Below are positions 9,142 to 18,597 of a stretch of DNA of 64,000 bases, one piece after another. Origin of the DNA: Candidatus Eisenbacteria bacterium. Lineage in GTDB: Bacteria; Eisenbacteria; RBG-16-71-46. The position numbers and the translations under genes are program-made. Location of the stretch: NCBI GenBank assembly GCA_020847735.1, contig JADLBL010000024.1, forward strand, positions 1 through 64,000. Reading direction: 5' to 3'. How positions within the stretch are numbered: position 1 is the first letter of the stretch; the number at the start of each line of letters is the position of its first letter. A model generated the notes under the pieces. The model was not told where the DNA came from. It made no database searches and saw only the letters and a program-made list of their open reading frames with translations.

Positions 9142-9770
9142 TCGCCTCGCTGCGCGGCCAGTTGCTGGAGCGGGGCGAGGGCTGGTGCGTCCTCGAGGCC
9201 GGAGGGGTGGGTTACCTCGTTCAGGTCTCCTCGCACACGCTCGCGGCGCTCCCGCCGGCCGGCACTGAAGCGCGCCTGCGCACGCGCCAGATCGTGCGCG
9301 AGGATGCCCTGCTGCTCTTCGGCTTCGCGAACGCGGACGAGCTGAGGCTCTTCGATCTGCTCATCGGGGTGAGCGGCGTGGGCCCGAGGCTCGCGCTCGC
9401 CGCGCTCTCGGGACTCGCCCCGGCGGCGCTCGTGCGTGCGATCCGGGAGGAGCAGATCGGCGCGATCGTCGCGGTGCCGGGCATCGGCCGCAAGACGGCC
9501 GAGCGGCTCGTGGTCGAACTGCGGGACAAGCTCGACTTCCTGCCGGCCGGTTCCGCCACGGCCGGCGCTCGCGGACGGGAGGCGGGAGTCCTGCCGCGTT
9601 CCGAGCGCTTCGACGACGCCGTCGCGGCGCTGGTGACGCTCGGCTATTCTGCGACGCAGGCGCAGGACGCCGTTCGCAAGGCCGGGGGCGAACAGCCCGA
9701 CCTTTCCCTCGAAGACATCGTGAAGCGCGCCCTGCTTCGGCTGGCGAAGCCGGCGGTCGTCTCGCGCTGA
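9138..9770 (+). CDS. ruvA: Holliday junction branch migration protein RuvA
   Basis: RuvA forms the tetramer that binds the four-way junction and loads RuvB. 210 residues from a GTG start that overlaps the ruvC stop by 4 nt. The N-terminal OB-fold begins I-A-S-L-R-G-Q. Two helix-hairpin-helix motifs (V-S-G-V-G-P-R-L-A and [12 protein letters not shown]) occupy the middle. The C-terminal UBA-like domain ([10 protein letters not shown]) contacts RuvB. ruvB starts 17 nt later. Confidence 0.96.
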   Translation: MIASLRGQLLERGEGWCVLEAGGVGYLVQVSSHTLAALPPAGTEARLRTRQIVREDALLLFGFANADELRLFDLLIGVSGVGPRLALAALSGLAPAALVRAIREEQIGAIVAVPGIGRKTAERLVVELRDKLDFLPAGSATAGARGREAGVLPRSERFDDAVAALVTLGYSATQAQDAVRKAGGEQPDLSLEDIVKRALLRLAKPAVVSR

Positions 9771-9787
9771 AGGATCCGGATACCGCC

Positions 9788-10870
9788 ATGAGCGACAAGC
9801 CCCGCAGGATCACCGGTGAGCGACCCGGCCGGCTCGCCGACCCCGCGCCGCTCCCCGAGGACGCACGCGAGGAAAAACGCCTGCGGCCCTCGGCGCTGTC
9901 GGAGTTCGTGGGCCAGCCGCAGATCCGTGAGCCGCTCGCCATCTTCCTCGAGGCGGCCCGGCGCCGCGGCGAAGCGCTCGACCACGTGCTGTTCCACGGG
10001 CCGCCCGGGCTCGGCAAGACGACGCTGGCCAGCATCCTGGCGCACGAGCTGGGGGTCGAGATCACGCACACGTCGGGGCCGGTGATCGAGAAGGCCGGCG
10101 ACCTCGCCGGCCTTCTCACCAACCTCGGACCGCGCGGGATCCTTTTCGTGGACGAGATCCATCGCCTCAGCCCGATCGTCGAGGAGTACCTCTACAGCGC
10201 GCTCGAGGACTTCACGCTCGACGTGCTGATCGACCGCGGACCGAGCGCCCGTTCGCTCAAGCTCAATCTCGAGCCGTTCACGCTCGTCGGGGCCACGACG
10301 CGATCCGGCCTGCTCTCGGCGCCGATGCGGGCCCGCTTCGGGGTCACGCTGCGCATGGACTTCTACGCGGTCGAGGACCTGCGGCACATCGTCCGCCGAT
10401 CCGCGGGCATTCTCGAAACGGTGGTGGACGACGACGCGGCCCGCGAGATCGCCCGGCGCTCGCGCGGCACCCCGCGCGTCGCCAATCGGCTGCTCCGCCG
10501 GGTTCGGGACTTCGCGCTCATCAAGTCCGACGGCCGGGTGGAACTCGGCGTCACCCGCGAGGCGCTTCGCCTGCTGGAGGTGGATGAGCGCGGCCTCGAC
10601 GAGATGGACCGGCGCATGCTCGAAGCGCTCATCCAGCGGTACGACGGCGGTCCGGTCGGACTGCAGTCGCTCGCGGTCGTGCTCGGGGAGGACGCCGGAA
10701 CGCTCGAGGACGTCTATGAGCCGTTTCTCGTGCAGGAGGGATTCGTGCGGCGCACCGCGCGTGGCCGGGAGGCGACGCGTCTGGCTTACGAGCACCTGTC
10801 GGTGCCGCTGCCGGCGCGGCTGCGCGACGGCGAGTCGCGGACCGACCAGCCGGAACTGCCACTCGCCTGA
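9788..10870 (+). CDS. ruvB: Holliday junction branch migration ATPase RuvB
   Basis: 360-residue AAA+ motor of branch migration. Walker A is G-P-P-G-L-G-K-T-T and Walker B is F-V-D-E-I-H. Sensor 1 lies in V-G-A-T-T-R and the arginine finger region in R-A-R-F-G. A winged-helix C-terminal domain ([10 protein letters not shown]) follows. The N-terminal conserved block [12 protein letters not shown] is present. Last gene of the ruvCAB set; queA follows after 14 nt and is likely in the same transcript. Confidence 0.97.
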   Translation: MSDKPRRITGERPGRLADPAPLPEDAREEKRLRPSALSEFVGQPQIREPLAIFLEAARRRGEALDHVLFHGPPGLGKTTLASILAHELGVEITHTSGPVIEKAGDLAGLLTNLGPRGILFVDEIHRLSPIVEEYLYSALEDFTLDVLIDRGPSARSLKLNLEPFTLVGATTRSGLLSAPMRARFGVTLRMDFYAVEDLRHIVRRSAGILETVVDDDAAREIARRSRGTPRVANRLLRRVRDFALIKSDGRVELGVTREALRLLEVDERGLDEMDRRMLEALIQRYDGGPVGLQSLAVVLGEDAGTLEDVYEPFLVQEGFVRRTARGREATRLAYEHLSVPLPARLRDGESRTDQPELPLA

Positions 10871-10884
10871 GCGCCGGCGTTACC

Positions 10885-11919
10885 GTGCGGCTCGAAGACC
10901 TCGACTACGACCTTCCCGAGGCGTTGATCGCGCAGCACCCGGCGCAGCGGCGCGAGGCGGCCCGCCTGCTGGTCGTCGAGCGCGCCGGGGGCGCGCTGCA
11001 CGACCAGACCGTCGCCGACCTGCCCCGGTGGTTGCGCGCGGGCGATGCGCTGGCGCTGAACGAGACGCGGGTGCGGCCGGCCAGGCTGTTCGCGCACCGC
11101 CCCACCGGCGGCCGCGTCGAGCTGCTGTTCGTCCGCCCCGAAGCCGGGGAGGGGGAGTGCTGGCGTGTGCTGGCGCGGCCCGCGAAGCACGCCGCGGTGG
11201 GCCTGGTGCTCACGGCGGCCGGCGGCGCCCTCGAACTCGCGGTGGTCGCCGAAGGTGAGGCGGGAGAGCGGGTCCTGCGGGTGCAGCGCGGCGACCTCGA
11301 CGCCGTGTTGCGGGTGCACGGCGAGATTCCGCTGCCGCCCTACATTCGCCGCGCCGCGGCGGCTGAGGATCGCGAACGCTACCAGACGGTCTACGCGCGT
11401 GTGGATGGCGCGGTCGCATCGCCGACCGCGGGGCTTCATTTCACGCCCGGGCTGCTCGCGGATCTCGGAGCGCTGGGCGTGGCGCGCGCGAAGCTTCTGC
11501 TGCACGTCGGGCCGGGCACGTTCCGGCCGGTGACCGCGGCCGATCCGGCGAGCCATCGCATGGACGAGGAGTGGTACGAGGTGTCCGCGGAGGCGGCGGC
11601 GACGCTGAACTCCGCGCGCGCCGCGGGAGGCCGGATCGTCGTCGTGGGAACGACGAGCGTTCGCGCGCTCGAGAGCGCCTGCGACGCGTGCGGTGGAACG
11701 CTCGGCGCGGGCTCGGGCTGGACGCGCAAGTTCATTCATCCGCCCTACGCGTTTCAGGCGGCCGACGCGCTCATGACGAACTTCCACCTGCCGCGAACCA
11801 CGCTGCTGTTGCTGGTGGCGGCGTTCGCGGGCGGGGATCTCCTGCGGGCGGCCTACGCGCACGCGGTCCGCGAGCGCTATCGCTTCTACTCCTACGGGGA
11901 CGCCATGCTGGTCGTCTGA
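10885..11919 (+). CDS. queA: S-adenosylmethionine:tRNA ribosyltransferase-isomerase QueA
   Basis: QueA transfers and isomerises the ribose of AdoMet onto 7-aminomethyl-7-deazaguanine in tRNA, giving epoxyqueuosine. 344 residues, full length. The family landmarks are the N-terminal D-Y-D-L-P-E-A-L-I-A-Q-H-P, L-N-E-T-R-V-R-P-A-R, P-T-A-G-L-H-F-T, and the C-terminal T-N-F-H-L-P-R-T-T-L. The start is GTG. The ruv-queA order is common in bacteria. The next gene is convergent; the 192 nt between them hold no clear signal. Confidence 0.96.
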   Translation: MRLEDLDYDLPEALIAQHPAQRREAARLLVVERAGGALHDQTVADLPRWLRAGDALALNETRVRPARLFAHRPTGGRVELLFVRPEAGEGECWRVLARPAKHAAVGLVLTAAGGALELAVVAEGEAGERVLRVQRGDLDAVLRVHGEIPLPPYIRRAAAAEDRERYQTVYARVDGAVASPTAGLHFTPGLLADLGALGVARAKLLLHVGPGTFRPVTAADPASHRMDEEWYEVSAEAAATLNSARAAGGRIVVVGTTSVRALESACDACGGTLGAGSGWTRKFIHPPYAFQAADALMTNFHLPRTTLLLLVAAFAGGDLLRAAYAHAVRERYRFYSYGDAMLVV

Positions 11920-12111
11920 GCCGGGTCAATCCGCGCTCCCGCGGCGAATTCCCCGGCGCACCGCAGGGTGGTTTGCCCCTCGCGACGGCGGAATGACCCT
12001 TTGAACGGGGCATGAACGCATGGTTACGATTTTCGCCGTATTCACCCGCCCTTTGGTCCCGGTCCCGCCCCGGTCCGGGTCACCCGCTCGATGCGACGAC
12101 GCCGCGATGGC

Positions 12112-13662
12112 CTACAGCGGGGGATTGCCGTGCTTCTTCGAAGGCGAGCTCTGGCGCTTGTTCCGCAGCATCTCGAGAGCCGCGATCAGTTTCGGTCGCG
12201 TCTCCTGGGGCTCGATCACGTCGTCCAGGAAGCCCAGCGCGGCGGCGATGTACGGGGAGGCGAACTTGTCGTTGTATTCGGCGATCCGCCGTCGCCGTTC
12301 GGCGGCGGGGTCCGCGGCCTTCGCGATCTCGTCGCGGTAAAGGATGTTGACCGCGCCGTCGGCGCCCATGACCGCCATCTCCGCGCTCGGCCAGGCGACG
12401 TTGTAGTCGCCGCGGATGTGCTTGCTCGACATGACGTCGTAGGCGCCGCCATAGGCCTTGCGAACGACCACCGTCAGCTTCGGGACGGTCGCTTCGCAGT
12501 AGGCGTACAGCAGCTTGGCGCCGTGGCGGATGATGCCGCCCCATTCCTGCCGCGTGCCGGGCAGGAAGCCGGGCACGTCCTCGAACGTCACGAGGGGAAT
12601 GTTGAACGCGTCGCAGAATCGGACGAAGCGCGCGCCCTTGACCGACGAGTCGATGTCGAGCACTCCGGCCAGGACGCTCGGCTGGTTGCCGACGATGCCC
12701 ACCGGACGCCCGTTCAGGCGCGCGAAACCCACGATGATGTTGCCCGCGAAGTGCTCGTGCACCTCGAAGAACTCCCCGTCGTCCACGACGTGGCGGACCA
12801 GTTCCTTCATGTCGTAGGGCCGGTCGGGCGACTCGGGCACCAACGTCGCGAGTTCCGGCGCCCGCCGGTCCACGGGGTCCGTGGCGTTGCGGCGCGGGGC
12901 GTCTTCGGCGTTGTTTCCGGGCAGGAACGAAAGCAGCCGCCGTACATGTCGAATGGCGTCGGCGTCGTCGGCCGCCGCGAAATGGGCGACTCCGCTCTTG
13001 GTGTTGTGCGTCATGGCGCCGCCGAGGTCTTCGAAGGTCACGTCCTCGGCGGTGACGGCCTTGATGACCTCCGGGCCGGTCACGAACATGTGGCTCGTGC
13101 CCTGCACCATGATCGTGAAGTCCGTGATGGCCGGGGAGTAGACGGCGCCGCCGGCGCACGGGCCCATGACGACCGAGATCTGCGGCACGACGCCCGAGGC
13201 GAGCGTGTTGCGCAGGAAGATGTCCGCGTAGGCGCCCAGCGAGAGCACGCCTTCCTGGATGCGCGCACCGCCGGAATCGTTCAGCCCGACGACCGGCGCG
13301 CCGTTGTCCATCGCGAGATCCATGATGGCGCAGATCTTCTTCGCGTTGGCTTCGCTCATCGTTCCGCCGAACACGGTGAAGTCCTGGGCGAACACGTAGA
13401 CGAGACGGCCGTCCACGTGGCCGAATCCGGCCACGACGCCGTCACCGGTGATTCGCCTGTCGGCCATGCCGAAGTCGGCGCAGCGGTGCGTGACGAACGT
13501 TCCCACCTCCGTGAACGAGCCCGGGTCCAGCAGCAGCTCGAGGCGCTCGCGGGCGGTGAGTCGACCCTTGGCGTGGATCTTCGCGACGCGCTCGGCGCCG
13601 CCGCCGGCCAGCGCCTGCTCGCGCCGACGTTGAAGCTCGGCCAGTCGTTGCTCGCGGTTCAA
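12112..13662 (-). CDS. acyl-CoA carboxylase, carboxyltransferase (beta) subunit, propionyl-CoA type
   Basis: This subunit transfers CO2 from carboxybiotin to an acyl-CoA. About 516 residues with two crotonase-type halves. The N half carries the [14 protein letters not shown] and [11 protein letters not shown] blocks. The C half carries [10 protein letters not shown] and [11 protein letters not shown] motifs typical of PccB/MmdA rather than AccD. The start is taken as TTG at 13662 because AGGAGG lies at 13668-13673, 5 nt upstream; the frame is open further but without a ribosome site. No biotin carboxylase subunit lies nearby. It could belong to propionyl-CoA metabolism or to a methylmalonyl-CoA decarboxylase complex. 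Confidence 0.92.
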   Translation of the reverse strand: MNREQRLAELQRRREQALAGGGAERVAKIHAKGRLTARERLELLLDPGSFTEVGTFVTHRCADFGMADRRITGDGVVAGFGHVDGRLVYVFAQDFTVFGGTMSEANAKKICAIMDLAMDNGAPVVGLNDSGGARIQEGVLSLGAYADIFLRNTLASGVVPQISVVMGPCAGGAVYSPAITDFTIMVQGTSHMFVTGPEVIKAVTAEDVTFEDLGGAMTHNTKSGVAHFAAADDADAIRHVRRLLSFLPGNNAEDAPRRNATDPVDRRAPELATLVPESPDRPYDMKELVRHVVDDGEFFEVHEHFAGNIIVGFARLNGRPVGIVGNQPSVLAGVLDIDSSVKGARFVRFCDAFNIPLVTFEDVPGFLPGTRQEWGGIIRHGAKLLYAYCEATVPKLTVVVRKAYGGAYDVMSSKHIRGDYNVAWPSAEMAVMGADGAVNILYRDEIAKAADPAAERRRRIAEYNDKFASPYIAAALGFLDDVIEPQETRPKLIAALEMLRNKRQSSPSKKHGNPPL

Positions 13663-13701
13663 GCGTGCCTCCTGCGTGGGACGGACGTCGGATCGCGCGG
13701 C

Positions 13702-13730
13702 AGCGTAGGGAGCGCTTCGGGCACGGTCAA
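13702..13730 (-). promoter_or_regulatory. putative sigma70-type promoter for the carboxylase gene
   Basis: On the minus strand TTGACC (13730-13725), a 17-nt spacer, then TACGCT (13707-13702). The -10 box lies 40 nt ahead of the TTG start and its AGGAGG site. It overlaps the upstream region of the divergent glycosyltransferase gene. Confidence 0.5.
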
Positions 13731-13760
13731 GCATGCGCGCCGCTCCGGGAGGCACGGCCG

Positions 13761-15005
13761 ATGAACTTCTGGTCGCTTCTGGTTCCGGGCTTCGTCTCGC
13801 CGCTCGACGGCGCTGCGACCTCCGGCGGCTGGCCGGGACACCTGCTGTTCGTGGTGCTGTTCTGCACGCTCGTGGACTTCGTCAAGCTCGTGATCGAGCT
13901 GCTCGGTCGTTCCGAGCCGCGGAGCTTCGAGCAGGACACTTCGCTGGTGAGCGCGGTCATCGCCTGCCGGAACGGTGCCGCGGTGCTGCCGGAGACGATC
14001 GGCGAGCTGGTGAAGCTCATCCCGGCCGAGCGGGTCCACGTCGTGGACGATGGCAGCACCGATGGAACCTCGGAGGTGGCCCGCGGGCTCGGCTGCACGG
14101 TGCACCGGTTCGAGAAATCGAAGGGCAAGGCCTCGGCGATCAACTTCGCGATCCACCGGGTCGGGACGCCGCTCGTGCTGCTGCTGGACGACGACACGCG
14201 GCTGGGCACCTCGCGAATCCCGACTTCGCTGCTCACCGTCGGCGGCAGCGACGCCGTCGCCTTCCAGGTGCTGCCGGACCGGCGCAATCGCGACGGCGCG
14301 CGCGGGAACACCTTCCTCGGCGCCGTGCAGCGCTACGAGTACGCGAAGAGCATGGAGATCGGCAAGCGCTTCCACGACGTCACGCAGTCCGTGAGCTGCG
14401 TCTCGGGCGCGATTGGATTGTTCCGGCGTGACGATCTGCAGGCCCTGCACCACGAGCACACCTGCGTGTTCCAGGGCGAGGACCTGCAGCGGACGATCCT
14501 GCACCTGCTCAACGACCGGCACATCGCCTTCGCGAGCGAACCGGTGTGGACGGTCACGCCCTTCGGCTGGCGCGAGTGGGCGCGACAGCGCCTGTTCGGC
14601 TGGTACCCCGGGACCTACCACCAGGTCTTCAACATGATCAAGCTGGCCGCGAAGCGAAACGTCAGCTGGCGGCTGCGCTACGAGATGGCCTACAACCTGT
14701 TCACCGTGATCACCGATCCGCTCAAGACCTGGTCCATCTTCGTGCTCGCGGTGACACCGGGGTTGCGCTGGTGGGCCCTGGTCCTCTACCTGCTCTACCT
14801 GGCGTTCGAGATGTTCCCGTGGATGGTGATTCGCGAGCCCGGCTCGAATCGCCGCGCTCCGCTCGGCGTCCTGCTCTTCTATCCCGTCTACGGCGCCGTG
14901 AACACGATCCTGCGCACCGCGGCCCTCTTCACCTGGGCGTGGCTGCGCTACGTCAAGCAGACCATGAAGCCGCGGCGCGGGCCGCAGGACCGGATACCGG
15001 CATGA
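13761..15005 (+). CDS. membrane-bound family 2 glycosyltransferase (hyaluronan/cellulose synthase-like)
   Basis: 414 residues. An N-terminal membrane helix (about 26-48) is followed by a GT-A domain with V-D-D-G-S-T-D-G (95-102), the metal-binding D-D-D at 143-145 and the catalytic G-E-D at 239-241. A Q-R-L-F-G-W segment at 276-281 sits where processive enzymes have Q-x-x-R-W. Two or more C-terminal membrane segments (about 310-400) follow. This layout is that of processive polysaccharide synthases. The ATG at 13761 has GGGAGG at about 13747-13752. The next gene, a predicted outer-membrane barrel, overlaps by ATGA, suggesting synthesis and export of one polymer. The product is unknown. Confidence 0.85.
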   Translation: MNFWSLLVPGFVSPLDGAATSGGWPGHLLFVVLFCTLVDFVKLVIELLGRSEPRSFEQDTSLVSAVIACRNGAAVLPETIGELVKLIPAERVHVVDDGSTDGTSEVARGLGCTVHRFEKSKGKASAINFAIHRVGTPLVLLLDDDTRLGTSRIPTSLLTVGGSDAVAFQVLPDRRNRDGARGNTFLGAVQRYEYAKSMEIGKRFHDVTQSVSCVSGAIGLFRRDDLQALHHEHTCVFQGEDLQRTILHLLNDRHIAFASEPVWTVTPFGWREWARQRLFGWYPGTYHQVFNMIKLAAKRNVSWRLRYEMAYNLFTVITDPLKTWSIFVLAVTPGLRWWALVLYLLYLAFEMFPWMVIREPGSNRRAPLGVLLFYPVYGAVNTILRTAALFTWAWLRYVKQTMKPRRGPQDRIPA

Positions 15006-15685
15006 GACGACCGATCTGCCTCGCGATGCTCCTGGCCGCGCTCACCGCCGCGCCCGTCGCGGCCGCGCCGGTGGCCGGGGCGCAGGTGCGCTACTGGGAT
15101 TTCTCCGACGGTGAGGCCATGCGTGACGTCATCGCCTACGTGGCGCCCGGCCCCTTCCACGTCCAGCTCGAGTACTGGGACTTCGAGCGAGGCGAGGACC
15201 AGTTCCGACCCGAACTCGGTCTGACGTTCCGGGACCGCCGCCGCTCGTCGTACGACGTGGCGTGGCGGCACGAACGGCACGCCGAACGCTTCTTCCTCGA
15301 GACCGGGCAGGTGATCGGCCAGCGCTGGGTCGCCCGCGCGGCCGTGAGTCCGATCGTCACCGACGACGAGACGCTGGTCGTCGGCGAGGTCGGGGCCGAC
15401 GTGTACTGGCACTCGTACTCCTTCGCCGGGCTGACCGTGATCCGCGATCCGCGCGAGGAGGGACTCTGGGTCGTGCCGGTGCGCGCGCGTTTCGCGAACG
15501 AGGCAAACGACTGGTTCCAGCTCACCGTCGCGCCGGCCAGCCGAAAGACGATCGGCTGGGCCGCCGACGCGAAGTTCCGCTTCGTGCGGCTCGGCGTCGA
15601 GCGCAACAGCCGCTTCGACTTCACGACGCGCGACAACACGATCTACACGGCGGGAATCGAGGTGCCGCTCTCCGCGAAGCGGTGA
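15002..15685 (+). CDS. predicted outer-membrane beta-barrel protein coupled to the glycosyltransferase
   Basis: 227 residues. A Sec signal peptide (about 1-22, ending A-A-A-P-V-A-A-A) is followed by repeated amphipathic strands rich in W/Y/F (for example Q-V-R-Y-W-D-F, Q-L-E-Y-W-D-F). This is the pattern of a small barrel and recalls YaiO-type outer-membrane proteins found with polysaccharide genes. Its start overlaps the glycosyltransferase stop by ATGA (15002-15005), so the two are translated together. A role as an export pore or envelope accessory is inferred from this coupling; no enzymatic motif is seen. Confidence 0.6.
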   Translation: MRRPICLAMLLAALTAAPVAAAPVAGAQVRYWDFSDGEAMRDVIAYVAPGPFHVQLEYWDFERGEDQFRPELGLTFRDRRRSSYDVAWRHERHAERFFLETGQVIGQRWVARAAVSPIVTDDETLVVGEVGADVYWHSYSFAGLTVIRDPREEGLWVVPVRARFANEANDWFQLTVAPASRKTIGWAADAKFRFVRLGVERNSRFDFTTRDNTIYTAGIEVPLSAKR

Positions 15686-15796
15686 CCCGGGTGAGCAGGT
15701 CCGGAGGGGGTTCTCGCTGCCCCGGATGCCGAATCGTCGAAAGTCCACTAGAGTTCGCGCCGCCCCGGTGCGCGGGGCACAACCCGGAGGAGCCGG

Positions 15797-16267
15797 ATGA
15801 GCGCGAACGACGACGCCACGATCCAGGCGCGCCTGCAGACCGACCTGGTGAGGGCGATGAAGGACAGGGACGCGGAGACCCTGAGCACGCTGCGCATGCT
15901 CAAGGCGGCTCTGATGGAGGCGAAGACGGCGAAGCCCAGGGAGGCGACGCTGAGCGCCGAGGAGGAGATCGAGATCCTCCAGCGCTACGTCAAGAAGCGG
16001 CGGGAGACGATCGAGATCAACGCCCGTCACGGCCGCGCCGACCTGAACGCCGCCGAAGAGCGCGAGATCGCGGTCACGCAGCGCTACCTGCCGGCGGCGC
16101 TTTCCGAGGACGCGCTCGCCGAGATCGTCGGGAAGGCCGTCGCGTCCACGGGCGCGGCGGGCCCGAAGGACATGGGCAAGGTCATCGGGGCCGTCATGGC
16201 CCAGGTGAAGGGCCGCGCCGAGGGCAGTGCGGTCTCGCGTCTGGTGAAGCAGGCGCTGGGCGGCTGA
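15797..16267 (+). CDS. GatB/YqeY domain protein
   Basis: 156 residues, the usual size of stand-alone YqeY proteins. The family blocks are L-R-M-L-K-A-A-L, Y-V-K-K-R-R-E-T-I and the C-terminal D-M-G-K-V-I-G-A-V-M. The domain resembles the tail of GatB that binds tRNA in the Asp/Glu amidotransferase. The role of the free protein is not established. GGAGGAG lies about 8 nt before the ATG. It is convergent with mtgA, with only 9 nt between stops. Confidence 0.92.
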   Translation: MSANDDATIQARLQTDLVRAMKDRDAETLSTLRMLKAALMEAKTAKPREATLSAEEEIEILQRYVKKRRETIEINARHGRADLNAAEEREIAVTQRYLPAALSEDALAEIVGKAVASTGAAGPKDMGKVIGAVMAQVKGRAEGSAVSRLVKQALGG

Positions 16268-16276
16268 ACGCCGCGC

Positions 16277-17110
16277 TCAGGGCAGGCTGTCGGGCGGCGC
16301 CGGCGCCGCGCCACGTTCCGGCGGACCGGGGACCGGCTCTTCGGCCGGCGCCCGGGGAACCCCGGTCGCGGGCGGCTCAAGGCCCAGAACGGCGCGCCAG
16401 TCGGACTCCGACAGCTCGCCGCGACGCCGCATGCGTGAGGCGATCATGCGGACGCGGCGCTCGATGCGCCGGGGAGGCTCGGTCGGCGAATAGCGGCGCG
16501 GGTTGATGATGACCGCCGCGAGCCGGACGGACTGCCGCGCGTCGAGCGCGGCGGCGCTCGTTCCGAACCAGTGCCGCGCCGCCGCCTCGCACCCGTAGAC
16601 GCCGTCACCCCACTCGATGACGTTCAGGTAGAGCTCGAAGATCCGCCGCTTGGTGAGCGCGCGTTCGAGGCGAATGGCCAGCAGGACCTCCTCGAGTTTG
16701 CGCATGGGCGTGCGCGCGGTTCCGAGCCACAGGTTCTTCGCGAGCTGCTGCGTGATCGTGCTGCCGCCGCGGGCGAGCCGCCCGGTCCGCAGGTCGTGCT
16801 TCGCGCTCTCCCGGATCTCGTTCCAGTCGAGGCCGCCGTGCGAGAAGAACGCATCGTCCTCGGCGATGAGCACCGCGCGGCGAAGGTGCGGCGAGATCCG
16901 CGAGTACGGCACCCAGATGCGGTCTTCGCGGGCGCGGCGGCCGGCCGCCGCGGCCTCGCGTTCGCGCTGGCGCATCAGCGCCGTGCGCCCCGGGTCGTGG
17001 CGGGCCAGCGTCCCAACGTCGATCGCCTGCGTACGCACCCAGGCCCACGCGAACAGGCCGAGCATCACCGCGAGGGCGGCGAGTCCCAGCCGGGCGAGCC
17101 AGCCCCGCAA
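16277..17110 (-). CDS. mtgA: monofunctional peptidoglycan transglycosylase MtgA
   Basis: MtgA polymerises lipid II glycan strands at the outer face of the inner membrane. About 277 residues: one N-terminal membrane helix (L-G-L-A-A-L-A-V-M-L region), then a GT51 domain. The catalytic glutamate is in A-E-D-D-A-F-F-S-H-G-G. The blocks G-G-S-T-I-T-Q-Q-L-A-K-N-L-W and E-L-Y-L-N-V-I-E-W-G-D-G-V-Y-G follow. A proline-rich C-terminal tail of about 35 residues is extra. The start is uncertain: TTG at 17110 with GGAG 5 nt upstream is chosen; a CTG near 17140 or an ATG further in are alternatives. The start lies just past the stop of the upstream phosphatase gene. Confidence 0.92.
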   Translation of the reverse strand: MRGWLARLGLAALAVMLGLFAWAWVRTQAIDVGTLARHDPGRTALMRQREREAAAAGRRAREDRIWVPYSRISPHLRRAVLIAEDDAFFSHGGLDWNEIRESAKHDLRTGRLARGGSTITQQLAKNLWLGTARTPMRKLEEVLLAIRLERALTKRRIFELYLNVIEWGDGVYGCEAAARHWFGTSAAALDARQSVRLAAVIINPRRYSPTEPPRRIERRVRMIASRMRRRGELSESDWRAVLGLEPPATGVPRAPAEEPVPGPPERGAAPAPPDSLP

Positions 17111-17136
17111 CCCGGCTCCGCGACGGCGCGGAATGG

Positions 17137-18453
17137 TCAGACTTCCGGGCGCCGGCCGACCACGACGACGGTGATGTCGTCGCTCTGCGCGGCCGCGCCG
17201 CGGAACAACGCGACGTCCGAGATCAGGCGCGCGGTGAACTCGCCGGGGCCGTCGAGTGGATGCGTTTCCCACAGCGCCGCGAGGCGGTCGTCGCCGTATT
17301 CGGCCTGCAGGACGTCCATCGCCTCGGTGATGCCGTCACTGAACAGAAGCAGGCCGTCGCGGTCCCCGAACGGGATCACGCTCTCCTCGTACTGCGCGTC
17401 CTCGAACAGGCCGAGCGGCACGCCGCCCGTCTCCAGCCGCTCGATCTCGCCGCCGGCGCGGCGCAGGAGCGGGTAGTTGTGGCCGGCGTTCACGTAACGC
17501 AGCTCCCACGTTCGCGGATCGAGCTCGGCGTAGAAGAGGGTGACGAAGCGCCCCGAGCCCGCGTGACGCACGACGGCCCGGTTCAGCTCGCGAATCACCT
17601 CGCGCGGCGGGCGCCGCCCGTCGCAGAACGCGCGCAGCGTGCCCTGCACGGTGCTCACCAGCAGCGCCGCCGGGACGCCCTTGCCGGAGACGTCGGCGAG
17701 CGCGACCGCGAAGCGGCCGCCCTCGATGGGGAAGTAATCGTAGTAGTCGCCCCCGACCTGGCGCGCCGGGACGAGCCTTCCGTCGGCGCGCCACGGCCCG
17801 CACTCGAGGAGTTGCTCGGGAACCAGCCGCATCTGGATCTCGCGCGCGAGCAGCAGCTCCTTCTCGATCTTCTCCTTCTCCAGCTGCAGGCGGCGCTTCT
17901 CCTCCGCCTCGGCGCGCAGACGGGCTTTTTCGAGCACCCCGGCGGAGTGACTGGCGACGATCGAGAGCAGCTTGGCGTCGGCGGCGTCCCAGACGTGTCC
18001 GGGCTCGCGCTGGCTGACCGCGAGCATTCCGGTGACGGCGCCGTCCACCCGAAGCGGCACCGCGAGCAGGGCCCGCACCGGCGAGGCGACGTTGCGCAGC
18101 GCCGGAAACCGCGGATCGGAGAGGATGTCGGTCGTGGAGAGCTCGCCCGGACAGATCGTCAGGAATCCCATCACGGCGTTCTTGAGCGGAGGCGGCCACG
18201 AGGAAGTGCCCGCTTCGTGCCCGCCCCGCACCATGTTGACCACGGTCTGGGTCGTGGAGCGGTCGGCGCTCATCAGGCGGATGCTGCACTCGTCGGCGCC
18301 CAGCAGGCCCGCGGTCTTCGGGGCCATCCAGTCGAGGATGGGTTGGAGTTCGGACGAGCCCGCGACGACCGAGCTCAACTCCGAGATGAAGTCGATCTCC
18401 GCCTGGAGCCGGCCGAGGTCGAACGAAGCGGATGGGGTGGTCGGATCTGCCAT
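17137..18453 (-). CDS. GAF domain plus PP2C-type (RsbU/SpoIIE) serine phosphatase
   Basis: 438 residues. A GAF sensory domain covers about residues 15-175, then a coiled-coil linker (about 180-215, rich in E-K-R-R-L-Q-L-E-K-E-K), then a SpoIIE-type PP2C phosphatase domain to the end. Metal-binding motifs are visible: G-G-D-Y-Y-D, A-D-V-S-G-K-G-V-P-A, D-G-I-T-E-A and S-D-D-I-T. Such proteins dephosphorylate anti-anti-sigma factors in partner-switching cascades. No anti-sigma or STAS partner gene is adjacent. The ATG at 18453 has GGGAGC upstream and leaves a tidy 5' end. mtgA follows downstream on the same strand. Confidence 0.9.
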   Translation of the reverse strand: MADPTTPSASFDLGRLQAEIDFISELSSVVAGSSELQPILDWMAPKTAGLLGADECSIRLMSADRSTTQTVVNMVRGGHEAGTSSWPPPLKNAVMGFLTICPGELSTTDILSDPRFPALRNVASPVRALLAVPLRVDGAVTGMLAVSQREPGHVWDAADAKLLSIVASHSAGVLEKARLRAEAEEKRRLQLEKEKIEKELLLAREIQMRLVPEQLLECGPWRADGRLVPARQVGGDYYDYFPIEGGRFAVALADVSGKGVPAALLVSTVQGTLRAFCDGRRPPREVIRELNRAVVRHAGSGRFVTLFYAELDPRTWELRYVNAGHNYPLLRRAGGEIERLETGGVPLGLFEDAQYEESVIPFGDRDGLLLFSDGITEAMDVLQAEYGDDRLAALWETHPLDGPGEFTARLISDVALFRGAAAQSDDITVVVVGRRPEV

Positions 18454-18523
18454 GCGTATGCTCCCGTGAACAGTGAAGGACGAGGCAGTGTATCGCCTGC
18501 CGGTGACGCGGACCACGCCGGAT

Positions 18524-18553
18524 TTGCCGGGCTTTCCCGGGCGCCCCTATACT
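18524..18553 (+). promoter_or_regulatory. putative sigma70-type promoter for enoyl-CoA hydratase
   Basis: TTGCCG (18524-18529), an 18-nt spacer, then TATACT (18548-18553), 44 nt upstream of the ATG at 18598 and inside the divergent intergenic region. This is the closest match to a consensus -10 box seen in the window. Confidence 0.55.
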
Positions 18554-18597
18554 CGCGCGCGCTTTACGGAATCGCCCGCCTTCACAGGGAGAGGAAG

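Noticed and set aside
17260-18597. Long upstream extension of the enoyl-CoA hydratase frame
   Set aside because: The extension is antisense to the phosphatase gene. The conserved crotonase N-terminus, the ribosome site and a promoter all point to the ATG at 18598.
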